A stretch of DNA of 64,000 bases, taken from positions 1 to 64,000 of the forward strand of contig NZ_RKLY01000001.1 of NCBI RefSeq assembly GCF_004745525.1, written 5' to 3'. A model generated the notes under the pieces. The model ran no database searches. It was given only the letters and a program-made list of their open reading frames with translations, and was not told where the DNA came from. Position 1 is the first letter of the stretch, and each line of letters begins with the position of its first letter. The position numbers and the translations under genes were made by a program. Origin of the DNA: Companilactobacillus suantsaicola (lineage in GTDB: Bacteria > Bacillota > Bacilli > Lactobacillales > Lactobacillaceae). Below, piece after piece: positions 53,663-63,807 of the stretch.

Positions 53663-54949
53663 ATGGCTTATAAATTTAAATTACCAGAATTAGGCGAAGG
53701 GATGGCCGAAGGTGAAGTTTCAAGTTGGCTAGTTAAAGAAGGAGACACAGTTAAAGAGGATGACTCCTTAGTAGAAATCCAAAATGATAAATCTGTTGAA
53801 GAACTACCTTCACCAGTTTCTGGTACTGTAAAACAAATCGTTGCCAAAGAGGGTGACACAGTAGAAATTGGCGACACATTGATCATTATTGACGATGGTT
53901 CTGCTGACACAGGTGACGATGAACCTGCAGCAGATGAAAAGAAAGAAGACACACCTGCAAAATCAGAAGAGAAGGCAGAAGAAAAACCTGCTGCTGGTCC
54001 TGCTACAGGCTCAGCTAATACTAACTACTTAGCAATGCCTTCAGTTCGTCAATATGCTCGTGATAAAGGTGTTGACCTTTCACAAGTTACTCCAAGTGGC
54101 AAACATGGCCAAATCACAAAAGCTGATGTTGATTCATTCAATGGTGCCGCTCCAGCTGCTAGTGCTAATACTAATAATGCTAGTGCACCTGCTGCTGTTG
54201 CTGCTGAACCAAACAAGGTCACACCTTATGTTTCAGCTACTCCAGAATTAGAAACACGTGAAAAGATGACAATGACTAGAAAAGCAATTGCGAAAGCAAT
54301 GCTTAATAGTAAACGTACAGCACCTCACGTAACTAGTTTTGATGACGTTGAAGTAAGCGCTTTGATGGCTAATAGAAAGAAATACAAGGCACTTGCTGCT
54401 GACAAGGGTATTCATTTAACATTCTTGCCATATATCGCTAAAGCTTTAGTAGCTGTATTGAAAGCTTATCCAGAACTCAATGCTTCAATTGATGATTCAA
54501 CTGAAGAAATCGTTTACAAGCACTACTACAACATCGGTATTGCTACAAACACTGAACATGGACTCTACGTTCCAAACGTTAAAAACGTTGATTCTAAGGG
54601 TATGTTTGAAATCGCCAAAGAAATCACTGAAAACTCACAAGCTGCTTATGACAACAAGTTGAGTCACGACAAGATGAGTGGCGGTTCAATTACAATCAGT
54701 AACGTTGGTTCAATCGGTGGCGGCTGGTTTACACCAGTTATCAATTACCCAGAAGTTGCAATTCTAGGTGTTGGTAAGATTGCTAATGAACCTTATGTTG
54801 ACGAGGATGGCAACATTCAAGTAGGTAAGATGTTGAAGTTATCATTGAGTTACGATCACAGATTGATCGATGGAGCTTTGGCACAAAATGCCTTAAATCT
54901 ATTGAAGAAATTGTTGCATGATCCAGATTTGTTATTAATGGAGGGCTAG
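53663..54949 (+). CDS. pdhC: Dihydrolipoamide acetyltransferase (E2)
   Basis: Core of the complex. 428 residues: one lipoyl domain with Lys43 in IQNDKSVEE, an Ala/Glu/Pro-rich linker at about 82-120, an E1/E3-binding domain (AMPSVRQYARDKGVDLSQVT), a second Ala-rich linker and the catalytic domain with SYDHRLIDGALAQ (HxxxDG). A single lipoyl domain is common in lactobacilli. Confidence 0.97.
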   Translation: MAYKFKLPELGEGMAEGEVSSWLVKEGDTVKEDDSLVEIQNDKSVEELPSPVSGTVKQIVAKEGDTVEIGDTLIIIDDGSADTGDDEPAADEKKEDTPAKSEEKAEEKPAAGPATGSANTNYLAMPSVRQYARDKGVDLSQVTPSGKHGQITKADVDSFNGAAPAASANTNNASAPAAVAAEPNKVTPYVSATPELETREKMTMTRKAIAKAMLNSKRTAPHVTSFDDVEVSALMANRKKYKALAADKGIHLTFLPYIAKALVAVLKAYPELNASIDDSTEEIVYKHYYNIGIATNTEHGLYVPNVKNVDSKGMFEIAKEITENSQAAYDNKLSHDKMSGGSITISNVGSIGGGWFTPVINYPEVAILGVGKIANEPYVDEDGNIQVGKMLKLSLSYDHRLIDGALAQNALNLLKKLLHDPDLLLMEG

Positions 54950-54955
54950 TTTAAC

Positions 54956-56383
54956 ATGGCAGAGAATGTAATAGAAAAAGATACCGTTATTATTGGTTCC
55001 GGCCCTGGTGGTTATGTTGCAGCAATCAGAGCTTCAGAATTAGGACAAGATGTAGCGATTATTGAAAAATCAGATACAGTTGGTGGTGTTTGTCTAAACG
55101 TTGGTTGTGTGCCATCAAAGGCTTTGATCACAGCCGGACACAGACTACAACAAGCTAAAGACTCATCAACTTACGGAATTTCAACGAGTGACGCTGTAAT
55201 CGACTTTACCAAGACTCAAGCTTGGAAAGACGAAAAAGTCGTTGCTAGAATGACAAATGGTGTTCAAATGCTTTTGAAGAAACACCACGTTGAATTGATC
55301 AATGGTGAAGCTTATTTAGACAGTGATACACAACTTCGTATCATGCCTAGTGGTGAAAGACAATTCATGGACAACGGTGGCGGTCAAACTATCAAATTTA
55401 AGAATTTGATTTTGGCAACTGGTAGTCGTCCAATTGAAATCAGAGGTTTCAAGTTCCAAGACCGCGTTATCGACTCAACTGGTGGTTTGAACTTGAAAGA
55501 AGTTCCTAAGGAATTCGTCATCATCGGTGGTGGATACGTCGGAACTGAATTGGCAGGTGCCTATGCTGATCTTGGTTCACACGTAACAATTCTTGAAGGC
55601 TCACCAAACATTATTCCTAATTTTGAAAAAGATATGGTCTCAATTGTGAAGAAGAACCTTGAAAAGAAAGGTGTCACAATCATTACTAATGCAATGGCAA
55701 AAAGTAGTGAACAAAAAGCTGACAGCGTAGACGTCACTTATGAAGTTGACGGCAAACCTTCAACAATCACTGCAGATTATTGTATGGTGACAGTTGGTCG
55801 TCGTCCTAATACTGATAACTTTGGTCTTGAAATGACTAATGTTAAGACTAATGATCGTGGACTCGTTGAAGTTGACGAACAAGGTAAGACTTCAGTTGAT
55901 CACATCTATGCTATTGGTGATATCACACCTGGACCTGCATTGGCTCACAAGGCTTTCTTTGAGGCAAAGACGGTTGCTGGAGCAATCTCAGGTAAGAACA
56001 CAGCTAACGACTATATTGGCGTTCCTGCCGTTTGCTTTACTGATCCAGAACTTGCTAGCGTTGGTTTAACTGAAAAAGATGCTAAGGACAAGGGTATTGA
56101 AGTGAAGACTGCTAAATTCCCATTTGCCGGAAATGCACGTGCCGTTTCACTTGATGCTGCCGAAGGTTTCGTTAAATTAATTGCTCAAAAAGATACTGGA
56201 ACACTTCTCGGTGGTCAAATCGTTGGACCTGGTGCTAGTGATTTGATTTCTGAATTGAGTGTAGCTATTAATTGTCAATTGAATGCCGAAGATATTGCTT
56301 TGACAATTCACCCACATCCAACTCTAGGTGAACCAATTCAAGAAGCAGCAGATATCTTGATTGGCTACCCAACTCATATTTAA
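54956..56383 (+). CDS. pdhD: Dihydrolipoamide dehydrogenase (E3)
   Basis: Flavoprotein reoxidising the lipoyl groups. 475 residues: FAD loop IIGSGPGGYVAAIRA, redox pair Cys46 and Cys51 in GGVCLNVGCVPSK, NAD loop IGGGYVGTELAGAYADLG and C-terminal catalytic His in TIHPHPTLGE. GGAGGG overlaps the pdhC stop. Last gene of the operon, followed by a terminator. Confidence 0.97.
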   Translation: MAENVIEKDTVIIGSGPGGYVAAIRASELGQDVAIIEKSDTVGGVCLNVGCVPSKALITAGHRLQQAKDSSTYGISTSDAVIDFTKTQAWKDEKVVARMTNGVQMLLKKHHVELINGEAYLDSDTQLRIMPSGERQFMDNGGGQTIKFKNLILATGSRPIEIRGFKFQDRVIDSTGGLNLKEVPKEFVIIGGGYVGTELAGAYADLGSHVTILEGSPNIIPNFEKDMVSIVKKNLEKKGVTIITNAMAKSSEQKADSVDVTYEVDGKPSTITADYCMVTVGRRPNTDNFGLEMTNVKTNDRGLVEVDEQGKTSVDHIYAIGDITPGPALAHKAFFEAKTVAGAISGKNTANDYIGVPAVCFTDPELASVGLTEKDAKDKGIEVKTAKFPFAGNARAVSLDAAEGFVKLIAQKDTGTLLGGQIVGPGASDLISELSVAINCQLNAEDIALTIHPHPTLGEPIQEAADILIGYPTHI

Positions 56384-56463
56384 GCAAAGTAAAGGTAATG
56401 GAATGTAAGTTTAGAAACCGAAAAAACGTTTTTTCGTATACTAAATCATTAATTTCAAACAAA

Positions 56464-56490
56464 AAGCGATGCAATTGCACCGCTTTTTTT
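56464..56490 (+). terminator. pdh operon terminator
   Basis: AGCGATGCAA and TTGCACCGCT pair with one mismatch, preceded by A's and followed by seven T's, 80 bases after the pdhD stop. Confidence 0.85.
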
Positions 56491-56520
56491 GTATAGTAGA
56501 GTAAATATGGAGGGATGATC

Positions 56521-56814
56521 ATGCAGAGCAATTATAGCTATCCACTCAATGAAGACTGGAATCAAGCTGAAATGGTCAAAGTAATTGACTTGTATAACGC
56601 AGTTGAATCGGCTTATGAGTCTAGTATTAAGAGTGAAGTTTTTTTAGAAAAATATCGAGCGTTTCAACAAGTAGTTCCAATGAAGATGGAACAAAAACGG
56701 CTTGATAAAGAATTTGAATTGCAATCAGGTTATTCTATCTACCAAGTTTTTAAAAAGTGTCGTGCAGCAAAAAAAGGTGAAAAGGTCAGGATTCATAATG
56801 AAAGTAGACAGTAA
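56521..56814 (+). CDS. UPF0223 family protein (YktA-like)
   Basis: 97-residue soluble protein of the UPF0223 family, function unknown. Recognised by NYSYPLNEDWNQAEMVKVI and FQQVVPMKMEQKRLDKEFEL. ATG at 56521 after GGAGGGATG; an ATG at 56515 lies within the ribosome site. Overlaps the next gene by 17 bases; the UPF0223 and inositol-phosphatase genes are also neighbours in Bacillus (yktA, yktC), and DUF1054 (yktB) lies elsewhere in this window. Confidence 0.88.
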   Translation: MQSNYSYPLNEDWNQAEMVKVIDLYNAVESAYESSIKSEVFLEKYRAFQQVVPMKMEQKRLDKEFELQSGYSIYQVFKKCRAAKKGEKVRIHNESRQ

Positions 56815-57577
56815 ACAAATCGATGAATTTTTAGTTAAATTATTGGATACAGTCGGACAAACTTTAAGAACTGACGCAATTAAGAAGAAATCAGTCGGGA
56901 CGAAGAAAAATCGCAATGACTTAGTAACGAATTTTGATAAAAAAACTGAACAATTTGTTAACTCTGAAATTAAACAGGCTTTTCCAGATGCCACGATTGT
57001 TAGTGAAGAAGGCTATGGAGATGCAGTTCAAGACATGTCAGGATTAGTTTTTTTCGTTGATCCAATCGATGGAACAATGAATTTTGTTAAACGACAAGAT
57101 GATTTTGCCTCAATGATTGGCGTTTACATTGACGGTGAACCACTAAATGGTGCTATTATAAATGTTATGGATAACGAGATTTATCATGGTGGTAAGGAAA
57201 TTGGATTGTTTATCAATGATAAAAGAATCGAAAATCCAAAAAACTTGCCTTTGATAGAAGGACTCGTGGACGTATCAGCCCCTATGGCGTTGGCAAATAA
57301 GTTCAATGTTCAAGAGGTTATTAAAAAGAGCAGTGGCTTTCGAGTTTATGGAAGTGCCGGAATCATTTTTGGTCATCTTCTGACTGGAAAAGAAGTTATG
57401 TATATGTCATACTTAGCTCCGTGGGATTTAGCTGCTGGACGTGTTTTGTGCGAAGCAGCTGGTATGAGCGTCGTAAGTATTGACGATGCCCCAATAAATA
57501 TGCTAAAATCACAAGTCGTAATAGTTGGTACTTCAAAAGTTGTTTCAGAAGCGCTGACAACAGTCAAAACGCGTTAG
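56798..57577 (+). CDS. Inositol monophosphatase family protein
   Basis: 259 residues with the metal-site motifs VSEEGYGD, VDPIDGTMNFV and WDLAAGRVLCEAAG of the Li-sensitive phosphatase family. Starts at ATG 56798 (MKVDSKQIDEFLVKLL), inside the end of the UPF0223 gene, with TCAGG upstream. Substrate may be inositol phosphate, NADP or another small phosphate; not decidable from sequence. Confidence 0.92.
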   Translation: MKVDSKQIDEFLVKLLDTVGQTLRTDAIKKKSVGTKKNRNDLVTNFDKKTEQFVNSEIKQAFPDATIVSEEGYGDAVQDMSGLVFFVDPIDGTMNFVKRQDDFASMIGVYIDGEPLNGAIINVMDNEIYHGGKEIGLFINDKRIENPKNLPLIEGLVDVSAPMALANKFNVQEVIKKSSGFRVYGSAGIIFGHLLTGKEVMYMSYLAPWDLAAGRVLCEAAGMSVVSIDDAPINMLKSQVVIVGTSKVVSEALTTVKTR

Positions 57578-57579
57578 TG

Positions 57580-57607
57580 AACTGTGACCAGCTTCACAGT
57601 TTTTTTA
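57580..57607 (+). terminator. Terminator after the inositol monophosphatase gene
   Basis: AACTGTGA and TCACAGTT pair around a six-base loop and run into TTTTTT, directly after the stop codon. Confidence 0.85.
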
Positions 57608-57650
57608 TTGCAAGTAATTTAAACATGTATTTATGGAAGGAAGAACTAAT

Positions 57651-59492
57651 TTGACTAAGAGAAGAGAAGATATTAGAAACATTGCTATCATTGCTCACGT
57701 TGACCACGGTAAAACTACATTAGTTAACGAAATGCTAAAACAATCAGATACGCTAGGAAAGCACTATGAGATCCAAGATCGTGCGCTTGATTCGAATGCT
57801 ATTGAAAGAGAACGTGGTATCACAATCCTTTCTAAAAATACAGCTGTTGATTACAAGGGCAAGAAAATTAATATTTTGGATACACCAGGACACGCGGACT
57901 TCGGTGGTGAAGTTGAACGTATCATGAAGATGGTTGATGGTGTATTGTTGGTCGTTGATGCTTACGAAGGTACAATGCCTCAAACACGTTTTGTTTTGAA
58001 AAAAGCTTTGGAACAACACTTGACACCAATCGTTGTTATTAACAAGATTGATAGACCAGGTGCTCGTCCTGCTGAAGTTGTTGACGAAGTTCTTGAATTG
58101 TTCATCGAATTAGGTGCTGACGATTCACAACTAGACTTCCCAGTTATTTATGCTTCAGCTATCAACGGTACATCAAGTTACTCAGATGACCCTGCTGATC
58201 AAAAACATACTATGGATCCATTGTTCGACACAATTCTAAAGACTATTCCTGCACCAATCGATAATTCAGATGAACCATTGCAATTCCAAGTTGCTTTGCT
58301 TGATTATAATGATTACGTTGGTCGTATTGGTATCGGTCGTATCTTTAGAGGTAAGATCAAGGTTGGTGACAGTGTTACTGTTATGAAGCTTGATGGTTCA
58401 ACTAAGAACTTCCGTGTAACTAAGTTGTTTGGTTTCATGGGCTTGAATCGTGTTGAAATCAATGAAGCTAAAGCCGGAGACTTGATTGCTGTTTCTGGTA
58501 TGGAAGATATTTTCGTTGGTGAAACTGTTACACCAGTTGATCATCAAGAAGCACTTCCATTATTGCGTATCGATGAACCAACATTGAAGATGATGTTCTT
58601 GCAAAATAACTCACCATTCGCTGGTCGTGAAGGTACAGAAGTTACTGCTAGAAAGATCGAAGATCGTTTGAAGAAACAACTTCATACTGATGTTTCACTT
58701 AAAGTTGAAGATACTGACCAGGCTGGTGCTTGGATGGTTTCAGGACGTGGTGAACTTCACTTGTCAATCCTTGTTGAAGAAATGCGTCGTGAAGGCTTTG
58801 AATTACAACTTTCACGTCCAGAAGTTATTTACAAGGACGTTGATGGCAAGAAGTGTGAACCATATGAGGAAGTTACAATCGATACTCCTGATGAGTACGT
58901 TGGTTCAGTTATTGACTCAATGGCACAAAGAAAAGGCGATATGAAGAACATGGAGAGTACAGGTAACGGTCAAACAAGACTTATCTTCTCCGCTCCTTCA
59001 CGTGGTTTGATCGGTTATGCTACAGAATTCTTATCAATGACTGGTGGTTATGGTATCTTTAACCACACATTCTCAGAATACAAGCCAGTTGTTAAGAACT
59101 GGAACCCAGGTAGAAGAACTGGTGCTTTGGTTTCAATCAACCAAGGTCAATCAACAACTTACTCACTACAATCTGTTGAAGATCGTGGTACATTGTTCAT
59201 TGGTGCCGGTGTTGAAGTATACGAAGGTATGATCGTTGGTGAAAGTAGTCGTGATCAAGATATCGCTGTTACTGTTACTAAGGGTAAGAACCTTACAAAT
59301 ACTCGTGCTGCTGGTAAGGATCATGCTGCTGCTATCAAGACACCTAAGGATATGTCACTTGAACAATCAATCGAATTCCTAAACGAAGACGAACTTTGTG
59401 AAGTAACACCTAAGAGTGTCAGATTACGTAAGAAGATCTTGAACACAAACGAACGTAAGAAGTTTGATAAACAAAAGAAAAATACTAAGTAA
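57651..59492 (+). CDS. typA: Translational GTPase TypA/BipA
   Basis: Ribosome-associated GTPase needed under stress and for 50S assembly. From TTG 57651, preceded by GGAAGGAAG, the product is 613 residues starting [20 protein letters not shown], the normal start and length; an in-frame ATG at 57633 lies upstream of the ribosome site. G1 [10 protein letters not shown]3 [11 protein letters not shown]4 NKID, plus EF-G-like domains and the TypA C terminus. Confidence 0.96.
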   Translation: MTKRREDIRNIAIIAHVDHGKTTLVNEMLKQSDTLGKHYEIQDRALDSNAIERERGITILSKNTAVDYKGKKINILDTPGHADFGGEVERIMKMVDGVLLVVDAYEGTMPQTRFVLKKALEQHLTPIVVINKIDRPGARPAEVVDEVLELFIELGADDSQLDFPVIYASAINGTSSYSDDPADQKHTMDPLFDTILKTIPAPIDNSDEPLQFQVALLDYNDYVGRIGIGRIFRGKIKVGDSVTVMKLDGSTKNFRVTKLFGFMGLNRVEINEAKAGDLIAVSGMEDIFVGETVTPVDHQEALPLLRIDEPTLKMMFLQNNSPFAGREGTEVTARKIEDRLKKQLHTDVSLKVEDTDQAGAWMVSGRGELHLSILVEEMRREGFELQLSRPEVIYKDVDGKKCEPYEEVTIDTPDEYVGSVIDSMAQRKGDMKNMESTGNGQTRLIFSAPSRGLIGYATEFLSMTGGYGIFNHTFSEYKPVVKNWNPGRRTGALVSINQGQSTTYSLQSVEDRGTLFIGAGVEVYEGMIVGESSRDQDIAVTVTKGKNLTNTRAAGKDHAAAIKTPKDMSLEQSIEFLNEDELCEVTPKSVRLRKKILNTNERKKFDKQKKNTK

Positions 59493-59503
59493 TAATTACT
59501 TTG

Positions 59504-59533
59504 AGTCAGGGGCTTGCCTCTGACTTTTTTTTT
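59504..59533 (+). terminator. typA terminator
   Basis: AGTCAGGGGC and GCCTCTGACT pair with one G-T around a short loop, followed by at least eight T's. Confidence 0.85.
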
Positions 59534-59615
59534 ATGCCTAAAGTGCAATTGACACAAGTTTTTTCTGAGATTATTTGGTGGTATAATCTTATTATTAGAT
59601 TTTAGGAGTTAAATT

Positions 59616-60794
59616 GTGAAAAAATTAAGAAAAATTGACTTATGGATTGTTATTCCATATATCCTGTTGTTAGGTATCGGAATCGTTATGGTTTATTCAG
59701 CCAGTTTTTACAATGCGTTGATGGTTGGAGCAAGTACAACGACTTATTTATTCAAACAATCTTTATTTGCCGTTGTAGGTTTAATCAGCTGCTTTTTTGT
59801 CTTTATTTTAAAAGCCAAAGTCTTCCGAAGTCGCCGTTTAGTTAAATGGTTATTGAGTCTTACACTTTTAGCTCTTATTTTTGTGTTAATACTGGGAGTA
59901 ATCAAGCCTAGTACTAGAATCAATGGTGCGGCAGCGTGGATTCCCTTGGGATTTTTCAGTTTGCAACCACTGGAAATTGCTAAAGTAGTTTTGATTTTGT
60001 ATTTATCAATGGTTTTGACTAACAAACAGGAACGAATTTTGGCCCATCAAGGACTAAGAGAAGTTGTTTCAGAAGTTCTGCCACCAATGTTGGTTGTTAT
60101 CGCAATTGTCTTTCTGTTGATTTGTCAGCCTGATTATGGTGGGGCAATGGTAATCGTCTTGATTACCTTGATTCTTTTGGCGTCATCAACCATTCCGGGC
60201 AAATACATTCTTAGATTGAGCATTTCCCTAGTTGTGGGACTGGCATTAATGATTGGTGCCATCTTCATGGTTAATCCAACTTTCATTACGAAACGTTATC
60301 AATATCAACGAGTACTAGCAATGTTACATCCATTCCAGATGGAAAAGACGGCTGGTGCGCAATTGGTTAATTCATTTTACGCTATCAGTAATGGTGGTAT
60401 CTTCGGGGTTGGTTTAGGAAACGGGATTCAAAAGAGAGGGTATTTACCAGAACCGCACACCGACTTTATTATTGCGGTTATCAGTGAGGAACTTGGTTTA
60501 GTAGGTGTAATTGTTGTTTTAGGTTTATTGGCAATCATTGTGATTCGAATTATCCAAATTGGCATTAGAGCTAAGAAAAATTATGATTCATTAGTTTGTT
60601 ACGGAGTCGCAACTATGTTTATGACACAGATAATTTTAAATGTCGGCGGATCCATTGGGTTGGTACCACTGACTGGTGTTACTTTGCCATTTTTAAGTTA
60701 TGGTGGTTCAAGTATGCTAATTTTATCTATCGCTTTAGGAATTGTTTTAAATCTCGACGCAACTAGAAAGTTTGAAAATATGAAAAAAAGGTGA
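59616..60794 (+). CDS. ftsW: FtsW/RodA/SpoVE family glycosyltransferase, probable FtsW
   Basis: SEDS-family peptidoglycan polymerase working with the septal PBP2B encoded at 21709. 392 residues with about ten membrane segments, the motifs MVYSASFYNA, NGAAAWIPLGFFSLQPLE and LPEPHTDFIIAVISEELG, and GGSSMLILSIALGI. GTG start with TTAGGAGTTAA upstream. FtsW is favoured over RodA by its place next to ylbG and rsmD, typical for ftsW in lactobacilli. Confidence 0.93.
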   Translation: MKKLRKIDLWIVIPYILLLGIGIVMVYSASFYNALMVGASTTTYLFKQSLFAVVGLISCFFVFILKAKVFRSRRLVKWLLSLTLLALIFVLILGVIKPSTRINGAAAWIPLGFFSLQPLEIAKVVLILYLSMVLTNKQERILAHQGLREVVSEVLPPMLVVIAIVFLLICQPDYGGAMVIVLITLILLASSTIPGKYILRLSISLVVGLALMIGAIFMVNPTFITKRYQYQRVLAMLHPFQMEKTAGAQLVNSFYAISNGGIFGVGLGNGIQKRGYLPEPHTDFIIAVISEELGLVGVIVVLGLLAIIVIRIIQIGIRAKKNYDSLVCYGVATMFMTQIILNVGGSIGLVPLTGVTLPFLSYGGSSMLILSIALGIVLNLDATRKFENMKKR

Positions 60795-60798
60795 TTTT

Positions 60799-61068
60799 AT
60801 GTTTAAAAAAGTAGAACGTCAAGCGCTCTACGTCTGGATGTACTCACTCAAATGGCGTAAAAAGTTACAGCGTTATGGCACAATCTACTATACTTCTCCT
60901 AAAATGAAGTATGTAATGATGTACGTGAACTCTAATCGAGTAGCGGAAGTTAGAAAAGAACTTAATTCAAAAAATTATGTTAAGCGAGTTTCTCTGGCAC
61001 ATCGCAAAGAGCTCGATGAACACTTTGTTTTAAAATCTTCTGAAAGTAAACGCGAGGAAAAAGAATGA
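60799..61068 (+). CDS. YlbG family protein (UPF0298/DUF2129)
   Basis: 89-residue soluble protein of unknown function. The pattern RQALYVWMYSLKWRKKLQRY..YYTSPKMKYVMMYVN identifies YlbG. Four bases after ftsW and overlapping rsmD by four (ATGA), so co-translated with the rRNA methylase. Confidence 0.9.
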   Translation: MFKKVERQALYVWMYSLKWRKKLQRYGTIYYTSPKMKYVMMYVNSNRVAEVRKELNSKNYVKRVSLAHRKELDEHFVLKSSESKREEKE

Positions 61069-61619
61069 AAGTAGTATCAGGCAAATTTCGCGGACTGAAT
61101 TTAAAAGCAGTTCCCACCAATAATACGAGACCTACATCTGCAAAGGTTAAAGAGGCTGTCTTTAGTATGCTGACACCTTATATGGTTGACTCAGGAGTGG
61201 CTTTAGATTTGTTCGCGGGAACAGGTAGCTTAGGAATCGAAGCTGTCTCACGTGGCTTTGAACGTGCTTATTTAGTTGATAAAGCTTATAAGGCAATTAA
61301 TACGATCAAGGAAAATGTTGAAAAGACCCGCGCAAAAGATCAATTTGTGGTTACGAAAGCTTCCGCGGTCGATGCATTAAAGAAATTCCAAAGTGATGGA
61401 GTTAAGTTTGATTTAGTCTTTTTGGATCCTCCTTATCGAATGAAGATCACAGAACAAATCATCAAAGATTTAGTCGAAAACGAACTCTTGAATCCAGGAG
61501 CAGTGATTGTTGACGAAACGGATTATGAAATTGATTTAAGTGACTTTGAAAGAATTGAGTTATTGAAAGAGAAAAGTTATAAAGATACTCGTGTGGCACT
61601 TTATCAGTACGGAGGTTAA
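61065..61619 (+). CDS. rsmD: 16S rRNA m2G966 methyltransferase RsmD
   Basis: 184-residue SAM-dependent methylase. Motif I LDLFAGTGSLGIEAVSRG and motif IV FLDPPY (catalytic) are clear; the N terminus VVSGKFRGLNLKAVPTNNTRPTS is the family start. Part of ftsW-ylbG-rsmD-coaD-sepM, all close-packed. Confidence 0.95.
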   Translation: MKVVSGKFRGLNLKAVPTNNTRPTSAKVKEAVFSMLTPYMVDSGVALDLFAGTGSLGIEAVSRGFERAYLVDKAYKAINTIKENVEKTRAKDQFVVTKASAVDALKKFQSDGVKFDLVFLDPPYRMKITEQIIKDLVENELLNPGAVIVDETDYEIDLSDFERIELLKEKSYKDTRVALYQYGG

Positions 61620-61620
61620 C

Positions 61621-62112
61621 ATGTCAGAGAAAATTGGACTGTATGCTGGTAGTTTTGATCCAATCACCAATGGACATTTAGACATCATCAGACGAGCTGC
61701 AAAATTATTTGATAAATTATACGTTGCGCCTATGACGAATACTTCCAAGCATTATCTTTTTTCATATCAAGAGAAAAAGGCTTTAATAGAAGATGAAATC
61801 AAAGATTTGCCAAATGTTTTTGTGGTAGATGGCAAGTCGGAGCTTTCGACCAATTTAGCTGAGCAATTGGGTGCTAAATTTTTAGTTCGATCGATGCGAA
61901 ATCCGGATGATTTTGGTTATGAATCGGGAGTGGCTTCGATCAATAAGGTATTGGATAAAAATATTGAAACGATATTTCTCCTCGCAAATGATAAGTATGC
62001 TACGATATCATCATCAATGATGAAGGAAGTAGCTAAATTTGGTGGAGATATTTCCGAATTCGTGCCTCAAAGTGTTGCTCTTGAATTGATAAATAAATTG
62101 CGGAAGGAATAG
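61621..62112 (+). CDS. coaD: Phosphopantetheine adenylyltransferase
   Basis: Penultimate step of coenzyme A synthesis. 163 residues from ATG 61621, after ACGGAGG; the HxGH motif is in YAGSFDPITNGHLDII and the ISSSMMKEVAKFGGD signature is near the C terminus. One base after the rsmD stop. Confidence 0.97.
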   Translation: MSEKIGLYAGSFDPITNGHLDIIRRAAKLFDKLYVAPMTNTSKHYLFSYQEKKALIEDEIKDLPNVFVVDGKSELSTNLAEQLGAKFLVRSMRNPDDFGYESGVASINKVLDKNIETIFLLANDKYATISSSMMKEVAKFGGDISEFVPQSVALELINKLRKE

Positions 62113-62116
62113 AATT

Positions 62117-63163
62117 TTGAGATTTAACAAAACTAGAAACAAAATCTTTGGTGCTATATTTATTTTTATTGTTGTCGTGGCATTCTTTTTTACACCAACT
62201 GGTTATTATCTAGAGGTACCAGGTAGTGCTGAAGATACTTCTCAATTTGTTAAAGTGGATGGTAAGCACGATACAAAGAAAGGTAGCTTATTATTGACTA
62301 CTGTAGGAATCGTTACCGGAACACCTTTTACGATGTTAAAGTCCTTAGGTAATGATTTTGAGACGGTGTATTCCCAAGAAGAATTGATGGGAAATGAAAG
62401 TAATCAGGAGTACATGCAGGTTCAACAGTATTACATGAAGTCAGCAACTAACAACGCAATTCAAGCGGCTTATTCAAAGGCTAAAAAGCCGTTTACGAAG
62501 AAGTACTTGGGCGTTTATATTATGGACATCACTGATAATTCTGATTTTAAGAATAAATTAGCTGTGGGTGACACGATCACTGCCATTAATGATTTCAAAT
62601 TTAAAAATGCTGATCAGTTTATCAATTATGTTAAGAAATTAAATAAGCATTCGACTGTTCGAATTGATTTCACGCGTGATGGTAAAAAGAAAACTGCTAG
62701 TGGTAAATTAGTCAAGTTGGCTGGAACTAAACGTCACGGTTTGGGAATCACTTTAACTGATAATACTGAGGCAAAAGGTACGCCAGCAACTAATATTAAC
62801 GCTGGTGATATCGGTGGTCCTTCAGCTGGCCTGATGTTTACGCTACAAGTTTACTCACAGATCACTAATCAAAATCTAAAAGCAGGTCGAACGATTGCTG
62901 GAACGGGAACTATTGCTCCTGATGGCACCGTTGGTCCAATCGGTGGAATCGAAAAGAAGGTTTACGCTGCCTCAGCAATGGGAGCAACTGTCTTCTTTGC
63001 CCCAGATGATCCGGTTACGAAATTGATTAAAAAGTATGAACCAGGTTATGTAAATAACTATAATCTAGCTAAGCGAGCTGCTAAGAAGATTCACACCAAA
63101 ATGAAGATCGTACCAGTCAAGAATCTCGACGATGCGATTAATTACTTAGAAAAGACAAAATAG
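62117..63163 (+). CDS. sepM: PDZ/S16 membrane-anchored serine protease SepM (YlbL)
   Basis: 348 residues: one N-terminal membrane segment (about 9-29), a PDZ domain (about 115-200, KYLGVYIMDITDN..VGDTITAIND) and a Lon-like protease domain with Ser236 in GGPSAGLMF and Lys281 in GGIEKK as the dyad. It faces the outside. In streptococci SepM processes competence peptide; here the substrate is unknown. TTG start after GGAATAGAAT. Confidence 0.92.
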   Translation: MRFNKTRNKIFGAIFIFIVVVAFFFTPTGYYLEVPGSAEDTSQFVKVDGKHDTKKGSLLLTTVGIVTGTPFTMLKSLGNDFETVYSQEELMGNESNQEYMQVQQYYMKSATNNAIQAAYSKAKKPFTKKYLGVYIMDITDNSDFKNKLAVGDTITAINDFKFKNADQFINYVKKLNKHSTVRIDFTRDGKKKTASGKLVKLAGTKRHGLGITLTDNTEAKGTPATNINAGDIGGPSAGLMFTLQVYSQITNQNLKAGRTIAGTGTIAPDGTVGPIGGIEKKVYAASAMGATVFFAPDDPVTKLIKKYEPGYVNNYNLAKRAAKKIHTKMKIVPVKNLDDAINYLEKTK

Positions 63164-63186
63164 TCCGATTCGGGCTATTTTTTTTG
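63159..63186 (+). terminator. sepM terminator
   Basis: AATAGTCCG and CGGGCTATT pair with one G-T around ATT and are followed by TTTTTTT. The left arm includes the sepM stop codon. Confidence 0.8.
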
Positions 63187-63212
63187 CGTAATTTTATTTG
63201 AGGTGATTGAAG

Positions 63213-63806
63213 ATGGGAAAAATTTATCAATTATTCCAAAAAAATAAAGTTATCGTTTTGGGTATTTTAGTAGGATTAGTTTTTGTAGGTTATTTGGTTA
63301 TAAATAAACGGCCAACTAATAATGAACCGGTTAAAACCCAAGTTTTAGCTGATAAGAAATCAGCTTCAAAGGAAGAAATAAAATCGGCTGAAAAAACTAT
63401 TGTTGTAGACGTTCAAGGAGCGGTTAACAAGCCCGGAGTTTATCACTTAAAAGAGCGAACGATTGTTTTAGATGCTTTGCAAATGGCAGGAGGAACAAAG
63501 AATGACGCTGATTTAAAGCAAATTAACCAAGCTAAACGTTTAAAAGATCAGATGCAGATCTATGTACCTAATAAAACCGAAAAACGGTCAACTGGTTCTG
63601 GATCGGCTGAAAAAGAAGCGGTTAATATTAATACCGCCACGGTTGATGACTTTAAAAAAGTCACTGGAGTAGGTCCTAAAAAAGCCGAAAAGATTATTGC
63701 ATTTCGTGAACAGCACGGTGATTTCAAGGATTTAAATGATTTGAAGAAAGTTTCCGGTTTTGGGGAGAAGACGATTGAAAAACTAAAAGATCAATTGACG
63801 GTTTAA
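63213..63806 (+). CDS. comEA: Competence protein ComEA
   Basis: DNA receptor of the transformation machinery. 197 residues: one N-terminal membrane segment (about 10-28), an SLBB domain (VDVQGAVNKPGVYHLKERTI) and a C-terminal DNA-binding helix-hairpin-helix pair (VNINTATVDDFKKVTGVGPK; LKKVSGFGEKTIEKL). ATG 63213 after GAGGTGATTG. Followed by comEC. Confidence 0.95.
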   Translation: MGKIYQLFQKNKVIVLGILVGLVFVGYLVINKRPTNNEPVKTQVLADKKSASKEEIKSAEKTIVVDVQGAVNKPGVYHLKERTIVLDALQMAGGTKNDADLKQINQAKRLKDQMQIYVPNKTEKRSTGSGSAEKEAVNINTATVDDFKKVTGVGPKKAEKIIAFREQHGDFKDLNDLKKVSGFGEKTIEKLKDQLTV

Positions 63807-63807
63807 T